DNA of 64,000 nt from Agreia sp. VKM Ac-1783 (lineage in GTDB: Bacteria > Actinomycetota > Actinomycetes > Actinomycetales > Microbacteriaceae): contig NZ_FXWI01000003.1 of assembly GCF_900177765.1 (NCBI RefSeq), forward strand, positions 124,001 through 188,000, read 5' to 3'. Shown piece after piece: positions 17,565 through 27,407 of the stretch. The position numbers and the translations under genes are program-made. Below the pieces are notes generated by a model. It did no database searches and had not been told where the DNA came from. It saw nothing but the letters and a program-made list of their open reading frames with translations. Positions within the stretch are counted from its first letter, which is position 1, and each line of letters opens with the position of its first letter.

Positions 17565-19199
17565 GTGAAACGAAACGTGCGAGTCACGCTGCTGGGTGCA
17601 GCTCTGGCTATCGCTCTCACCGCCTGCGCTCCGACCACCTCAAACACCGGAGGTGATGACTCCGGCACCTCCGCTGACGCCGCCCTCTACGGAGGAACGA
17701 TCGAGACGGCCGCCGCGTCAGACCCCGAGACCTTCGACCCCGCCGTCTGCACCGGCGCCACCTGCTGGAACATCATGCGCATGGTCTTCGACCGCATGTA
17801 CGACTACAAGGGCGAGACCAGCGAGCTCAAGCTGCAGGCCGCCGAAGACTTTCCCGAGGTCAGCGACGACGGCCTGACCTACACGATGAAGCTCAAAGAG
17901 GGGCTGACCTTCTCGAACGGCGACCCCGTCACCGCGAAAGACGTCGCCTACTCGTACGCTCGGGTTCTCGACCCCGCCACGCAGGCCGGACTCGCCGAGT
18001 TCTGGAAGGGCATCGCCGGGGCCGAGGAGTACGCCGCGAACCCCACCGGCCTTCCTTCTGGCATCGAGGTCGTCGACGATCTGACCCTCAAGATCACGCT
18101 GACCTCGCCGAACTCCTCGTTCAAGTACGTGCTGGCGATGCCGGCCGGCTCGATCATCCCCGAGGGCTCCGGTGACACGATCGGTACCGAGCCCGTCGGC
18201 TCCGGCCCGTTCACGCTCACCGACTTCACCCCGGGTGTCGAGGTCAACCTCGACCGCAACGCCGACTACTGGGATTCGCCGCGACCCTACGTCGACGGCG
18301 TGCACATGACGCTCGGCGTCGACCCCGACAACCAGGTGCTGATGCTGCAGAAGGGCGACATCGACCTGATGGGCAGCCCGATTCCGCCAGCCAAGTTCCT
18401 GCAGGTGACCACCGACGCGAAGCTCGCCGACCAGATCGTCGAGATCGAGAAGCCGAGCATCTACTACCTCGCCATGAACATGACCACGGCGCCGTTCGAC
18501 AACCCGAAGGTGCGAGAGGCCATCTCGTACGCCTTCGACCGCGACGCGCTGCTGAAGCTCGTGAACGGTCAGGGCAAGCCCGCCACGGAGTTCATCCCGC
18601 CGGGAGTGCTCGGCTACTCGGGCGACGACATGACCCACGGTAAAGACGTAGAGAAGGCCAAGAAGCTGCTGGCCGAGGCCGGCTACCCGAACGGACTCGA
18701 GACGCAGATGTTCGCCTGGAACGTCGCACCGTTCTCGGCTCTCGCACCGCAGATGCAGCAGGACCTGAAGGCCATCGGCATCACCGTCGACTTGCAGACC
18801 CTGGCGCCGAACACCTTCGCCGAGCTCGCCGGTAGCGGAAAGGCGCCGCTGGCGCTGACCTTCTGGGTCGCCGACTACCCCGAGGGATCCGACTTCCTGC
18901 AGGCTCTCATGAGCTGCGCGACCGCTGTGCCCCAGGGCCACAACTACGCGTACTACTGCAACGAGAAGATGGACGCCAGCGTTCAGGAGGCCCTCGCGGC
19001 CACCGATCCCGACGTCGCCACCGAGAAGTACACCGAGGCCTCCGAGCTCATGCTGAGCGAGAACCCGGTCGTGCCCCTCTACTTCGGCACCAAGACCGAG
19101 ATCCACGGCCCGACCGTCGGCGGCTACTTCCCGCAACCGATCTGGGGCTGGGACATGGCCGAGTACTGGAAGACCGACGGGGAGAAGTCCCGCTCGTAG
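17565..19199 (+). CDS. ABC transporter substrate-binding lipoprotein, dipeptide/oligopeptide (SBP_bac_5) type
   Basis: The 544-residue protein has a signal peptide with lipobox LTAC and the lipidated cysteine at residue 21, then a Gly/Asp/Thr-rich spacer. The body has the family's features: GTIETAAASDPETFDP at the start, an ADYWDSPRPYVDGV stretch, and the NMTTAPFDNPKVREAISYAFDR segment around the hinge. It captures the substrate for the two permeases and two ATPases encoded downstream. Members of this class import peptides but also opines, sugars and nickel chelates, so the ligand is open. The downstream TldD/TldE genes favour a peptide or peptide-like ligand. Confidence 0.93.
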   Translation: MKRNVRVTLLGAALAIALTACAPTTSNTGGDDSGTSADAALYGGTIETAAASDPETFDPAVCTGATCWNIMRMVFDRMYDYKGETSELKLQAAEDFPEVSDDGLTYTMKLKEGLTFSNGDPVTAKDVAYSYARVLDPATQAGLAEFWKGIAGAEEYAANPTGLPSGIEVVDDLTLKITLTSPNSSFKYVLAMPAGSIIPEGSGDTIGTEPVGSGPFTLTDFTPGVEVNLDRNADYWDSPRPYVDGVHMTLGVDPDNQVLMLQKGDIDLMGSPIPPAKFLQVTTDAKLADQIVEIEKPSIYYLAMNMTTAPFDNPKVREAISYAFDRDALLKLVNGQGKPATEFIPPGVLGYSGDDMTHGKDVEKAKKLLAEAGYPNGLETQMFAWNVAPFSALAPQMQQDLKAIGITVDLQTLAPNTFAELAGSGKAPLALTFWVADYPEGSDFLQALMSCATAVPQGHNYAYYCNEKMDASVQEALAATDPDVATEKYTEASELMLSENPVVPLYFGTKTEIHGPTVGGYFPQPIWGWDMAEYWKTDGEKSRS

Positions 19200-19221
19200 C
19201 ACCCGCACAACCGCTCGGTGT

Positions 19222-19250
19222 CGGCGGCCGTCTCGACCAGACGGCCGCCG
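19222..19250 (+). other. Intra-operon stem-loop downstream of the binding-protein gene
   Basis: CGGCGGCCGTCT (19222-19233) and AGACGGCCGCCG (19239-19250) form a perfect 12-bp stem with a 5-base loop, 22 bases after the stop. No T-run follows. It probably protects the binding-protein mRNA and lowers expression of the ATPase and permease genes. Confidence 0.75.
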
Positions 19251-19290
19251 TCACCGCACCGGCACCGGCACCCCACCGAAAGAAAGCGCA

Positions 19291-20355
19291 ATGACCGCAC
19301 TTCTCGAAGTCTCAGACCTCGTCGTCGACTTTCCGACCTCGTCAGACGGGGTGTTCCACGCCGTCGACCGGGTGTCGTTCACGGTGAGCGCCGGTGAGCG
19401 AGTGGGCATCGTGGGCGAATCGGGGTCGGGCAAGTCTCTGACCTCGCAGGCTCTGATGCGTCTCGTGCCCAGCCCCGGCACCGTGTCTCAGGGAACGGTG
19501 CTCTTCGAGGGCGAAGACGTGATGTCGTTCTCGCCCAAGAAACTGCAGACCTGGCGCGGCTCGCAGACCGCCATGGTCTTTCAAGACCCCATGTCGAGCC
19601 TGAACCCGCTGATGCGCATCGGCCGTCAGATCACCGAGTCGCTGCAGGTGCACCTCGGTCTCTCGAAGGCCGAGAGTCGCACCCGGGCCATCGAGTTGTT
19701 GCAGAAGGTGGGCATTCCCGACGCCGAGTCGCGGCTCAGCGACTTTCCCGGGGCGTTCTCCGGCGGCATGCGTCAGCGGGTCTGCATCGCGATCGCCACC
19801 GCCTGCTCGCCGAAGCTGCTGATCGCCGACGAACCGACGACGGCCCTCGACGTGACCGTGCAGGCGCAGGTGCTCGACCTGCTCGACAACATGGCCAGCG
19901 AACTCAACACCGGCGTCATTCTCATCAGCCACGACCTCGGCGTCATCTCGAGCTTCTGTGACCGCATCCTGGTGATGTACGCCGGCAGAATCGTCGAGCA
20001 GGGCACCGCCGAGCAGATCGTCGGTGACCCCCAGCATCCGTACACCAAGGCGCTGCTGGCCTCGATCCTCAAGCTCGGAGAGCCGATTCCTCGCCGGCTG
20101 CGCTCGATCTCGGGCGCGCCGCCCACCGCGGGTCACCGGCCGGCCGGATGCTCGTTCGCTGCCCGGTGCGCCTCGGTCATCGACACATGCCTCACGATCG
20201 ACCCGGCCCTCGTACCCGCCGAAAACACCCGGTCCACGAACACCACCGCCATGAGCGCCACGACCACGTTCGCCGGAACCCCGGAACAGCTGGTCGCCTG
20301 CGGCGTCGCCGCCCCGGCCGCGTTCGCGATCAGCGAGGGAGCGACCGCCGCATGA
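19291..20355 (+). CDS. Oligopeptide-type ABC ATPase (DppD/OppD-like)
   Basis: One of two nucleotide-binding subunits, 354 residues. Walker A is GESGSGKS, the signature region is FSGGMRQR, Walker B is [12 protein letters not shown], and the H-loop is LISHDLG. The C-terminal extension with PAGCSFAARC, typical of the peptide-transporter ATPase class, is present; in relatives its cysteines can hold an iron-sulfur cluster. It overlaps the next ATPase by four bases. Confidence 0.93.
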   Translation: MTALLEVSDLVVDFPTSSDGVFHAVDRVSFTVSAGERVGIVGESGSGKSLTSQALMRLVPSPGTVSQGTVLFEGEDVMSFSPKKLQTWRGSQTAMVFQDPMSSLNPLMRIGRQITESLQVHLGLSKAESRTRAIELLQKVGIPDAESRLSDFPGAFSGGMRQRVCIAIATACSPKLLIADEPTTALDVTVQAQVLDLLDNMASELNTGVILISHDLGVISSFCDRILVMYAGRIVEQGTAEQIVGDPQHPYTKALLASILKLGEPIPRRLRSISGAPPTAGHRPAGCSFAARCASVIDTCLTIDPALVPAENTRSTNTTAMSATTTFAGTPEQLVACGVAAPAAFAISEGATAA

Positions 20356-21350
20356 GCACCTCTCTTCTCGAGGTCAACGACCTCGAAGTCACCTTCCGGC
20401 GTTCGGCGGGGCCCGGCCGCAAGGCCGCATCCGTGCCCGCCGTGCGCGGGGTGAGTTTTCAGCTCGAGGCCGGCACCACGCTGGGTATTGCGGGCGAATC
20501 CGGATCGGGCAAGAGCACGATCGCTCGAACACTGATGGGCATCAACACGCCGTCTGGCGGATCGATGAATCTCAACGGTGAAGACGTCACCGGGCTCAAG
20601 GGCCGTCGCCTGGCCGAGTACCGGCAGACGATGCAGATGATCTTCCAAGACCCGTACGACTCGCTCGATCCGCGCATGACGGTGTCGCAGACCCTGCTCG
20701 AGGCGATCAAGCTGCGCAAGACGAACAAGCCCGTCAGCCCGATGGCCGAGGTGCACGAGCTGCTCGACAAGGTGGGCCTCTCGCGCAGCTTCGCCTCGCG
20801 CAAGCCGCGGGAGCTCTCGGGCGGTCAGCGTCAGCGCGTCTCGATCGCACGTGCGCTCAGCGTCGACCCGCGGCTCATCCTGTGCGACGAGGCCGTCTCG
20901 GCGCTCGACGTCTCGGTGCGAGCCCAGGTGCTCAACCTGCTGAAAGACCTGCAGGAGGAGCTGGGCCTCGCCTACCTCTTCATCTCGCACGACCTCTCGA
21001 CGCTGCGTTTCATGGCCGACTACGTGGGCATCATGTACCTCGGCAAGATCGTCGAGCTCGGTACGCGCGACGAGATCTTCGACCGTCCGCAGCACCCCTA
21101 TACCCGCGCCCTGCTCTCGGCCGTTCCCGAGCCCTTGGTCATCGACCGCACCGTGCGCCTTCCGCGCGTGCGGCTCACGGGCGAGCCGCCGAGCTCCACG
21201 AATCCGCCGTCCGGCTGCAGCTTCCACCCCCGCTGCCCGCTGGCCCAGGATGTCTGCCGAACGGTCTCTCCGGCAGCCCGGCCCACGGCATCCGGCCAGG
21301 TCGCGGCCTGCCATTTCGCCGACCCCGAACTGGTGGTGGCAGAGGCATGA
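20352..21350 (+). CDS. Oligopeptide-type ABC ATPase (DppF/OppF-like)
   Basis: Second nucleotide-binding subunit, 332 residues. It has Walker [10 protein letters not shown], signature LSGGQRQR, Walker B LILCDEAVSALD, H-loop FISHDLS and the C-terminal PSGCSFHPRCP extension. The frame is open further upstream, but ATG at 20352 overlaps the stop of the preceding ATPase gene (ATGA) and begins exactly where homologues start. It pairs with the preceding gene to energise import. Confidence 0.93.
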   Translation: MSTSLLEVNDLEVTFRRSAGPGRKAASVPAVRGVSFQLEAGTTLGIAGESGSGKSTIARTLMGINTPSGGSMNLNGEDVTGLKGRRLAEYRQTMQMIFQDPYDSLDPRMTVSQTLLEAIKLRKTNKPVSPMAEVHELLDKVGLSRSFASRKPRELSGGQRQRVSIARALSVDPRLILCDEAVSALDVSVRAQVLNLLKDLQEELGLAYLFISHDLSTLRFMADYVGIMYLGKIVELGTRDEIFDRPQHPYTRALLSAVPEPLVIDRTVRLPRVRLTGEPPSSTNPPSGCSFHPRCPLAQDVCRTVSPAARPTASGQVAACHFADPELVVAEA

Positions 21351-22270
21351 GCGAAGCGATTCCCGCCGCCGCGATCGTCGACCCGGCCGAGCTGGGCGAC
21401 AAGCCCGTGCGCGCCCGCGAGGTGTGGCGCAGCCTCACCAGAGATCCCGCCGCGCTGATATCGATCATCGTGCTCGTGCTGTTGGCGCTCATCGCCCTGG
21501 CGGCCCCACTGCTCTCACCGCACGACCCGCTGCAGACCTTCCCCGACCAGGGCCTCGGCCCGCAGGGGCAGCCGCTGCCGCCGGGAACGCCGGGCTTTCT
21601 GCTTGGCACTGACGCGCTCGGGCGCGACCTGCTCTCGCGACTCATCTACGGCGCCCAGGTCTCTCTCATCATCGGCATCGTCGCCAACGGCCTCGCCACC
21701 GCCTTCGGCGTTCTGGTGGGCGTGGTGGCCGGCTACTTCGGCGGCGTCGTCGAGGCCGTGCTCATGCGCATCACCGACGTGGTCATCTCGTTCCCCATTT
21801 TGCTGCTCTGCACTGCGCTCATCGCCGTGACCACGCGCAGCACCTTCAACGTGATCATCGTGATCGCACTCATCTACTGGACGACGCTCGCCCGCATCAT
21901 CCGGGGCATGGTTGTGTCGCTCAAGGAACGCGAGTTCGTCGTGGCCTCACGCACGCTGGGCCTGTCGCACCGCGCGATCATGTGGCGTCACATCCTGCCG
22001 CACCTCGTGCCCGCGATCATCGTCTACACGACCCTCGGCGTCGCCTCGTCGATCCTCATCGAGAGTGCGCTGTCGTTCCTGGGCATCGGCGTTCCGATTC
22101 CGCAGGCGTCGTGGGGCCAGATGATCTCCGACGGAAGCACCTACTTCCAGATCGCACCGTGGATGCTCTTCATTCCCGGAATCTGCCTGATCGTCACCGT
22201 GATGGCGTTCAACCTGGTGGGCGACTGGCTGTCGGACATGCTCAACTCATCGACCCCGACGGCGAGGTAG
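21347..22270 (+). CDS. Oligopeptide-type ABC permease (DppC-like)
   Basis: A 307-residue membrane subunit with a cytoplasmic N-terminus, a first membrane segment at about residues 35-55, the HPLGTD-like GTDALGRDLLSRLIYGAQ motif characteristic of DppC/OppC proteins, and five more membrane segments. The EAA-type loop (ASRTLGLSHRAIMWRHILPHL) contacts the ATPases. The ATG overlaps the stop of the ATPase gene. The permease order C then B is reversed relative to the common dppBCDF arrangement. Confidence 0.92.
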   Translation: MSEAIPAAAIVDPAELGDKPVRAREVWRSLTRDPAALISIIVLVLLALIALAAPLLSPHDPLQTFPDQGLGPQGQPLPPGTPGFLLGTDALGRDLLSRLIYGAQVSLIIGIVANGLATAFGVLVGVVAGYFGGVVEAVLMRITDVVISFPILLLCTALIAVTTRSTFNVIIVIALIYWTTLARIIRGMVVSLKEREFVVASRTLGLSHRAIMWRHILPHLVPAIIVYTTLGVASSILIESALSFLGIGVPIPQASWGQMISDGSTYFQIAPWMLFIPGICLIVTVMAFNLVGDWLSDMLNSSTPTAR

Positions 22271-22276
22271 TCGCAT

Positions 22277-23209
22277 ATGTTCTGGTGGATCCTGCGTCGC
22301 CTCGGTCAGATGGCGATCGTGCTGTTCGGCGTGGTCAGCCTCGCCTTCCTTCTCGTCTACGCGGTGCCGGCCGACCCGGCCACGACCCTGGCCGGACCCA
22401 ATGCCAGCGCCGCGACCATCGCATCCATTCACAAGCAGCTGGGCCTCGACGAGCCGCTCTGGCAGCAGTACCTCGGCTTCATCGGCCGGCTGCTCACGGG
22501 CGACCTCGGCACCTCCTATGTGCTGCGCGAGACCCCGGTGTTCGGGCGCATCGCCGCGGCGCTGCCGACGACGCTGCTCGTCGCTGTCGGCGGAATCATC
22601 TGGCAGATCCTGCTCGGGGTGCCCGCCGGCATCTACGCTGCCTACCGCCGCGGTAGCTGGGTCGACCGCGTGATCACGTTCATCTCGCTGATCGGCCTCT
22701 CGGCTCCGCCCTTCTGGCTCGGTCTGCTGCTGATCTACTACTTCGCCTTCACCTGGGGCCTCTTCCCGCTCAACGGCCTCGGCGACCCGGTGATCTGGTT
22801 CCTCGTTCTGCCCACCTTCACGCTGGGCGCCGGCGGCGGCGCCTGGTACGCCCGCATGACCCGCACGAACATGATCGAGACGCTCGACTCGCCGTTCGTG
22901 CGCATGGCCAGGGCGAAGGGGATGCCGGAGCACGTCATTCTCTGGAGGCACAGCTTCAGGCACATCGCGATTCCCCTCATCACGATGATCGGCCTCGACT
23001 TCGGCTACTTCCTCGGCGGCGTCGTGATCGTGGAGACCGTGTTCGGACTCAACGGCATCGGGCGTCTCGCGTTCGACGCCATCTCGAACCTCGATACCCC
23101 CATGATCGTGGGCACCGTGCTCTTCGCCGCCATCTTCATCGTGGTCGTCAACTTCATCGTCGACCTGCTCTATTCGGTCATCGACCCCCGCGTGCGCCTC
23201 AACAGCTGA
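22277..23209 (+). CDS. Oligopeptide-type ABC permease (DppB-like)
   Basis: A 310-residue partner permease. It starts directly with the first membrane helix (MFWWILRRLGQMAIVLFGV), then has the conserved LGLDEPLWQQYLGFIGRLLTGDLGTSY-type extracytoplasmic region. Five further helices follow, and the loop RAKGMPEHVILWRHSFRH is of the EAA type. It lies six bases after the DppC-like gene and completes the importer encoded from 17.6 kb. Confidence 0.92.
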   Translation: MFWWILRRLGQMAIVLFGVVSLAFLLVYAVPADPATTLAGPNASAATIASIHKQLGLDEPLWQQYLGFIGRLLTGDLGTSYVLRETPVFGRIAAALPTTLLVAVGGIIWQILLGVPAGIYAAYRRGSWVDRVITFISLIGLSAPPFWLGLLLIYYFAFTWGLFPLNGLGDPVIWFLVLPTFTLGAGGGAWYARMTRTNMIETLDSPFVRMARAKGMPEHVILWRHSFRHIAIPLITMIGLDFGYFLGGVVIVETVFGLNGIGRLAFDAISNLDTPMIVGTVLFAAIFIVVVNFIVDLLYSVIDPRVRLNS

Positions 23210-23273
23210 GCTCGCCCGACCGCTTTCGTTCTCTCTATTTCGTCACCCCGCTCAATTTCAAAGGAGATTCACC

Positions 23274-24455
23274 ATGGACACCCCCAAACTTCGCGTCGCC
23301 GTTGTCGGAGCCGGTCGCTGGGCCGTTCGTTCGCACATCCCCGGCTGGCAGCGTGACCCCCGGGTCGAGGTCGTCGCCCTGGCCGAGGTGAACGAGGAGG
23401 CTCTGAAGGCCGCCGCCGAGGAGTTCGGCATCGCCCGCGCTGTGACCGACTACCGCGAACTGGTGAACGACCCCGAGATCGACGTGATCGACGTGGCCAC
23501 CGGCAACGCCATGCACTTCGAGATCTCGATGGCCGCCATCGCCGCGGGCAAGCACGTGCTGTGCGAGAAGCCCGTGAACAGCGACTACCTCGAGACCCGA
23601 CGCGCCGCAGAGCTCGCCGCCCAGAAGGGCGTCAAGACCAAGCTGGGCTTCACCTTCCGCTTCGCGCCGGCCATCCAGTTCGCCAAGCACCTGATCGACA
23701 CCGGCTACATCGGCGAGCCCTACATCTTCAACGGCTACGAGCAGAACAGCCAGTGGCTCGACCCGCAGACCCCGCTGCGCCAGGTCGACCTCGAGGCCTC
23801 GCCCGACCGCATCGCGGTGTCGTCGATCGAGGGCTACGGCGCTCCGATCATCGACATCATGCACTGGTGGCTCGATGCCCCCATGACATCCGTCGTCGGC
23901 ACGATGCGCAACTTCGTTCCCGAGCGCATGGTGCGCGACACGGGCAAGATGCAGGCCATGAACATCGACGACGGCGACATGTGGATCGCCGAGTTCGAGA
24001 AGAACCGGCTCGGCAGCATCCAGTCGTCGTACGTGACCGTGGGCAACTTCCCCGGCATCGAGGCGCGCATCTACGGTTCCGAGGGTGCGATCATCGTGCG
24101 CCTCGTCGAGGAGAACGGAATCTGCCAGACCATCAAGGTGGCGAAGAAGGACTCGGTCGAGTTCGTCGAGCTCGAGATCCCGCAGGAGTACTTCCCCGAG
24201 GGCGGAGCGTCGACCGAGCCGTGGCCGTTCCTCTTCTACTCCAACCTGGTCAAGGACTTCGCCACCGAGATCCTGAGCGGCGAGGAGTTCAACCAGGGCG
24301 ACTTCGGACAGGGCGCGCTCGTGCAGGAGACGATCAACGCGTTCGAGAAGTCGTTCCGCACCCGCGCCTGGTGCGACTTCCCGCTCGCGACGACCGACAC
24401 CGCTGCCGAGCTGGACTCCTCCGAGGCCGACACCGAAGGCGAGCTGGTTCGCTGA
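23274..24455 (+). CDS. Gfo/Idh/MocA-family NAD(P)-dependent oxidoreductase
   Basis: A 393-residue dehydrogenase: an N-terminal Rossmann fold (RVAVVGAGRWAVRSHIPG), the EKPV motif of the family (CEKPVNSD near residue 100), and the alpha/beta substrate domain with a probable catalytic DIMHWW segment. A strong ribosome binding site (AAAGGAG) precedes the start, and the 64-bp gap from the permease gene may give separate expression. Such enzymes usually oxidise sugars, inositols or sugar acids, so its presence inside a peptide-transporter operon suggests the substrate may carry a sugar-like or polyol part (inference). Its last base overlaps the tldD-like start. Confidence 0.88.
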   Translation: MDTPKLRVAVVGAGRWAVRSHIPGWQRDPRVEVVALAEVNEEALKAAAEEFGIARAVTDYRELVNDPEIDVIDVATGNAMHFEISMAAIAAGKHVLCEKPVNSDYLETRRAAELAAQKGVKTKLGFTFRFAPAIQFAKHLIDTGYIGEPYIFNGYEQNSQWLDPQTPLRQVDLEASPDRIAVSSIEGYGAPIIDIMHWWLDAPMTSVVGTMRNFVPERMVRDTGKMQAMNIDDGDMWIAEFEKNRLGSIQSSYVTVGNFPGIEARIYGSEGAIIVRLVEENGICQTIKVAKKDSVEFVELEIPQEYFPEGGASTEPWPFLFYSNLVKDFATEILSGEEFNQGDFGQGALVQETINAFEKSFRTRAWCDFPLATTDTAAELDSSEADTEGELVR

Positions 24456-25975
24456 TGAGCCTCGACACCGTGACCGCTGCCTCGGTGGGGCTCGACCCCC
24501 ACGCCTGGGGCGATCTCGCCAGCGACGAGGCAGCCGCCGGAATGCTGCAGATCGCGCTCGCCGCGGTCGATGTGCCCGGCGTCGACTACGCCGACGTGCG
24601 CCTCATCGAGGCCGAGGAGCTGCGGCTCTACTCGACACTCGAGGCCGGCGTCGACGAGCGCGTCGAGAACAATCTCGGCATCGGAGTGCGTGTTCTCTAC
24701 CGCGGCAGCTGGGGCTTCGCGTCTCTGCCGATCTGGGACACGGCTGACGTCTCCATCGCGGCGAGCCGGGCGCTCGCCAACGCGCGGGCGGCCGACTCCG
24801 TGAGCAACGCCTACCGCACCGAGCTCCCGCCGCTGCCGGCCGCGAGTGGCCGCTACCTCACCGAGGTCGCCATCGATCCGTTCGGGGTCTCGTCGTCGGC
24901 ACGCTACGACCTGCTCGCAGAGATCCTCGCGGCGGCCAGCAAGCCTGCCGAGATCGTGATGGCCCAGGCCGGGCTCAACGCCAAGCGTCAGCACCGGCAC
25001 TTCGCGAACACCGAAGGGTCGGTGCAGCACCAGCACTTCATCGAGAGCGGAGCCATGGCGCTCGTGAACGCGGCCGGCAACGGCACGATGCAGCGTCGGT
25101 CGTTCCCGAACTCGTTCCACGGCAACACCGCCCAGGCGGGCTGGGAGTACGTGGAGGGACTGCGCATGGTCGAGGAGGCCGACCGCATCGGCCGCGAGGC
25201 CGTCGAGCTGCTCACCGCGCCGCTGGCCCCGGCCGGATACGCCGACTTCATCATCGGCCCGGCCCAGATGGCGCTGCAGATCCACGAGTCCACGGGTCAC
25301 GCGCTCGAGCTCGACCGCATTCTGGGAGACGAGGCCAACTACGCCGGCACCTCGTTCATCACGAAGGATGCTGCGGGGTCGATGAAGTACGGCTCGCCCG
25401 CGGTGAACATCACCTCCGACCCGACCGTCCCCGGTACGCGGGGCTCGTTCGGCTTCGACGACGAGGGAGTGCCTGCATCGCGCAAACCCCTCATCAGCGA
25501 GGGCATCATCCAGAACTTCCTGTCGACCAGGGACTCGGCCGCGCGCATCGGCGCCGAGTCCACCGGCGCCGCGCGGAGCGATGGCTGGGGCTACCTGCCC
25601 GTGTGCTTCTCGACCAACGTGTTCCTCGAGCCGGGCTCCGGATCGACTGAGGAGCTCGAGGATCGCCTCGGCAACGGCTTCTACATCGACGACAACCGCA
25701 GCTGGTCGATCGACGAGCGTCGGCACAACTTCCAGTTCGGCACCGAGGTCGCCTACGAGGTCACCAACGGCAAGCGCGGTCGCCTGCTGCGCGGATTCTC
25801 GTACGGAGGAACCACCCCCGAGTTCTGGCAGTCGGTCGAGGCCGTCGCCGGGCCCGAGGAGTTCAAGGCCTTCGGCATGCCCTGCGGCAAGGGCGAACCC
25901 AAGCAGTGGGGGTTCCTCGGCCACGGGGCCTCACCCACTCTCGTGCGCAACGTTCGGATCGGAGTCGACAAATGA
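24455..25975 (+). CDS. tldD: TldD-family metalloprotease subunit
   Basis: The catalytic subunit of a TldD/TldE-type peptidase, 506 residues. The zinc-binding HExxxH motif is present as HESTGH at about residues 277-282, preceded by the family's conserved N-terminal domain (YADVRLIEAEE and a VENNLGIGVRVLYRGSWGFAS stretch). A GGTTPEFW region lies near the C-terminus. In Escherichia coli the TldD-TldE dimer degrades unfolded or modified peptides and matures microcin B17. Here it overlaps by one base with the oxidoreductase and by four with its partner, inside a peptide-type import operon. That suggests cytoplasmic hydrolysis of an imported, protease-resistant peptide rather than general housekeeping (inference). 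Confidence 0.92.
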   Translation: MSLDTVTAASVGLDPHAWGDLASDEAAAGMLQIALAAVDVPGVDYADVRLIEAEELRLYSTLEAGVDERVENNLGIGVRVLYRGSWGFASLPIWDTADVSIAASRALANARAADSVSNAYRTELPPLPAASGRYLTEVAIDPFGVSSSARYDLLAEILAAASKPAEIVMAQAGLNAKRQHRHFANTEGSVQHQHFIESGAMALVNAAGNGTMQRRSFPNSFHGNTAQAGWEYVEGLRMVEEADRIGREAVELLTAPLAPAGYADFIIGPAQMALQIHESTGHALELDRILGDEANYAGTSFITKDAAGSMKYGSPAVNITSDPTVPGTRGSFGFDDEGVPASRKPLISEGIIQNFLSTRDSAARIGAESTGAARSDGWGYLPVCFSTNVFLEPGSGSTEELEDRLGNGFYIDDNRSWSIDERRHNFQFGTEVAYEVTNGKRGRLLRGFSYGGTTPEFWQSVEAVAGPEEFKAFGMPCGKGEPKQWGFLGHGASPTLVRNVRIGVDK

Positions 25976-27402
25976 CCGACATCACCTCATCTCGCACCGC
26001 GGAGACATTCGCGCCCGCCCTCGGGGGCGACCGCGCGACGGATGCGCTCGAGCGCGCTCTGCAGGACGCTCCCGCCGACAAGGTCGAGGCGTTCATCACC
26101 TCGCGCTCGGGTGACTTCACCCGCTTCGCCGGCGCCCGTGTCCATCAGAGCCAGGCCATCGACGAGGTGCAGATCATGGTGCGAGCCGAGGTCGACGGGC
26201 GAGTCTCGCGCGCGGCATCCAGCTCGTTCGGCGCGCTCGGCGCCGCGGTCGACCGCGCCTGCTCGGCCGCCGCCCAGCAGGCGAAAGACGGGGTCGCCCC
26301 GGCGCCGCTGCGCACCGAGCTGCCCGCTCCCGGAACCGACACCGTGGCCAGCGCGTTCGACCGCTCGCTGCTCTGGGGAGACGACACCGCCGCCTGGTCG
26401 GTCGTCGACCACGCCCGCCTCGCAGACCGCGCCATGAACGAGGCGAACGCGCTGGGCGGACAGGCCGCCGGCATGTTCGGGCGCGCTGTCACAGAGGTGG
26501 CGTTCCACGATCGCGAAGCGCACCTCTCGCGTTATGCCTACGCATCCGAGGCGCAGGGGTCGCTAACCGTTCGCATCGACGACGGCTCTTCGCACTGGAA
26601 GGACATGTCGCGGTTCTCGAACCGGCTCGGCGCCGAGGCGGCCGTCACGCGCACCCTCGCCGAGGCATCCAGAACCCGCGGCCGGGCCAAGCTCGAACCG
26701 GGCGAATACGACGTCGTTCTCGGTCCCCTGGCCGCCGGCGAACTGCTCGACTTCTTCGGCGCGTTCGGATTCACGGGCTCGGCCCTCAGCGCGGGATTCG
26801 GAGCCATCGCGAATCGCGGAGGCGAACTCGTGGCCTCGTCGCTCGTCTCGGTTCACGACGACGCGACGAGCGACGTCGGACTCCCGTTCCCGTTCGACTT
26901 CCAGGGCACATCGAAGCGCGACGTTCCGATGATCGCCCACGGCATCGCGCAGTCGGCGGTGACCGATCGCGAGACCGCGTACGCCCTGAAGAGCGAGTCC
27001 ACGGGCAACTTCCACATCGCCCGCGAGGAGGCCCCGCACGCGATTCCCATGAACGTGATCCTGCGCGGTTCCGAGCCGACAGAGGAGGAGCTCATCTCGG
27101 GCATCGAGAACGGCGTCTACCTGCAGCGCTTCTGGTACACCCGCACGGTCGATCCGGTTCGCACCACGATCACCGGCGTCACCCGCGACGCCTGCTTCAT
27201 GATCAAGAACGGCAAGATCGCCTACCCGGTCGAGTCGATGCGCTTCACCATGAGCGTTCTGGATGCTCTGGCCCGCGTCGACGGCGTCGGTCGCGACTAC
27301 CTGAGCCAACCGCTCATGAACGTCTTCAACGGCTCGGCCTCCGCGCCGGCCATCCGGGTGCGGGGCTTCTCGCTCGGCACCGCTCCGATAGCGAAGGGAT
27401 AG
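25972..27402 (+). CDS. tldE: TldE/PmbA-family subunit
   Basis: The non-catalytic partner of TldD, 476 residues, paralogous in fold but lacking an HExxxH motif, as expected. Recognisable segments include VDGRVSRAASSSFGAL near residue 70, GEYDVVLGPLAAGELLDFFG in the middle and LQRFWYTRTVDP near the C-terminus. In the E. coli complex TldE completes the active-site cavity. The ATG overlaps the tldD stop (ATGA), consistent with equimolar synthesis. It is followed after five bases by the first DUF4438-like gene. Confidence 0.92.
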   Translation: MTDITSSRTAETFAPALGGDRATDALERALQDAPADKVEAFITSRSGDFTRFAGARVHQSQAIDEVQIMVRAEVDGRVSRAASSSFGALGAAVDRACSAAAQQAKDGVAPAPLRTELPAPGTDTVASAFDRSLLWGDDTAAWSVVDHARLADRAMNEANALGGQAAGMFGRAVTEVAFHDREAHLSRYAYASEAQGSLTVRIDDGSSHWKDMSRFSNRLGAEAAVTRTLAEASRTRGRAKLEPGEYDVVLGPLAAGELLDFFGAFGFTGSALSAGFGAIANRGGELVASSLVSVHDDATSDVGLPFPFDFQGTSKRDVPMIAHGIAQSAVTDRETAYALKSESTGNFHIAREEAPHAIPMNVILRGSEPTEEELISGIENGVYLQRFWYTRTVDPVRTTITGVTRDACFMIKNGKIAYPVESMRFTMSVLDALARVDGVGRDYLSQPLMNVFNGSASAPAIRVRGFSLGTAPIAKG

Positions 27403-27407
27403 CGCCG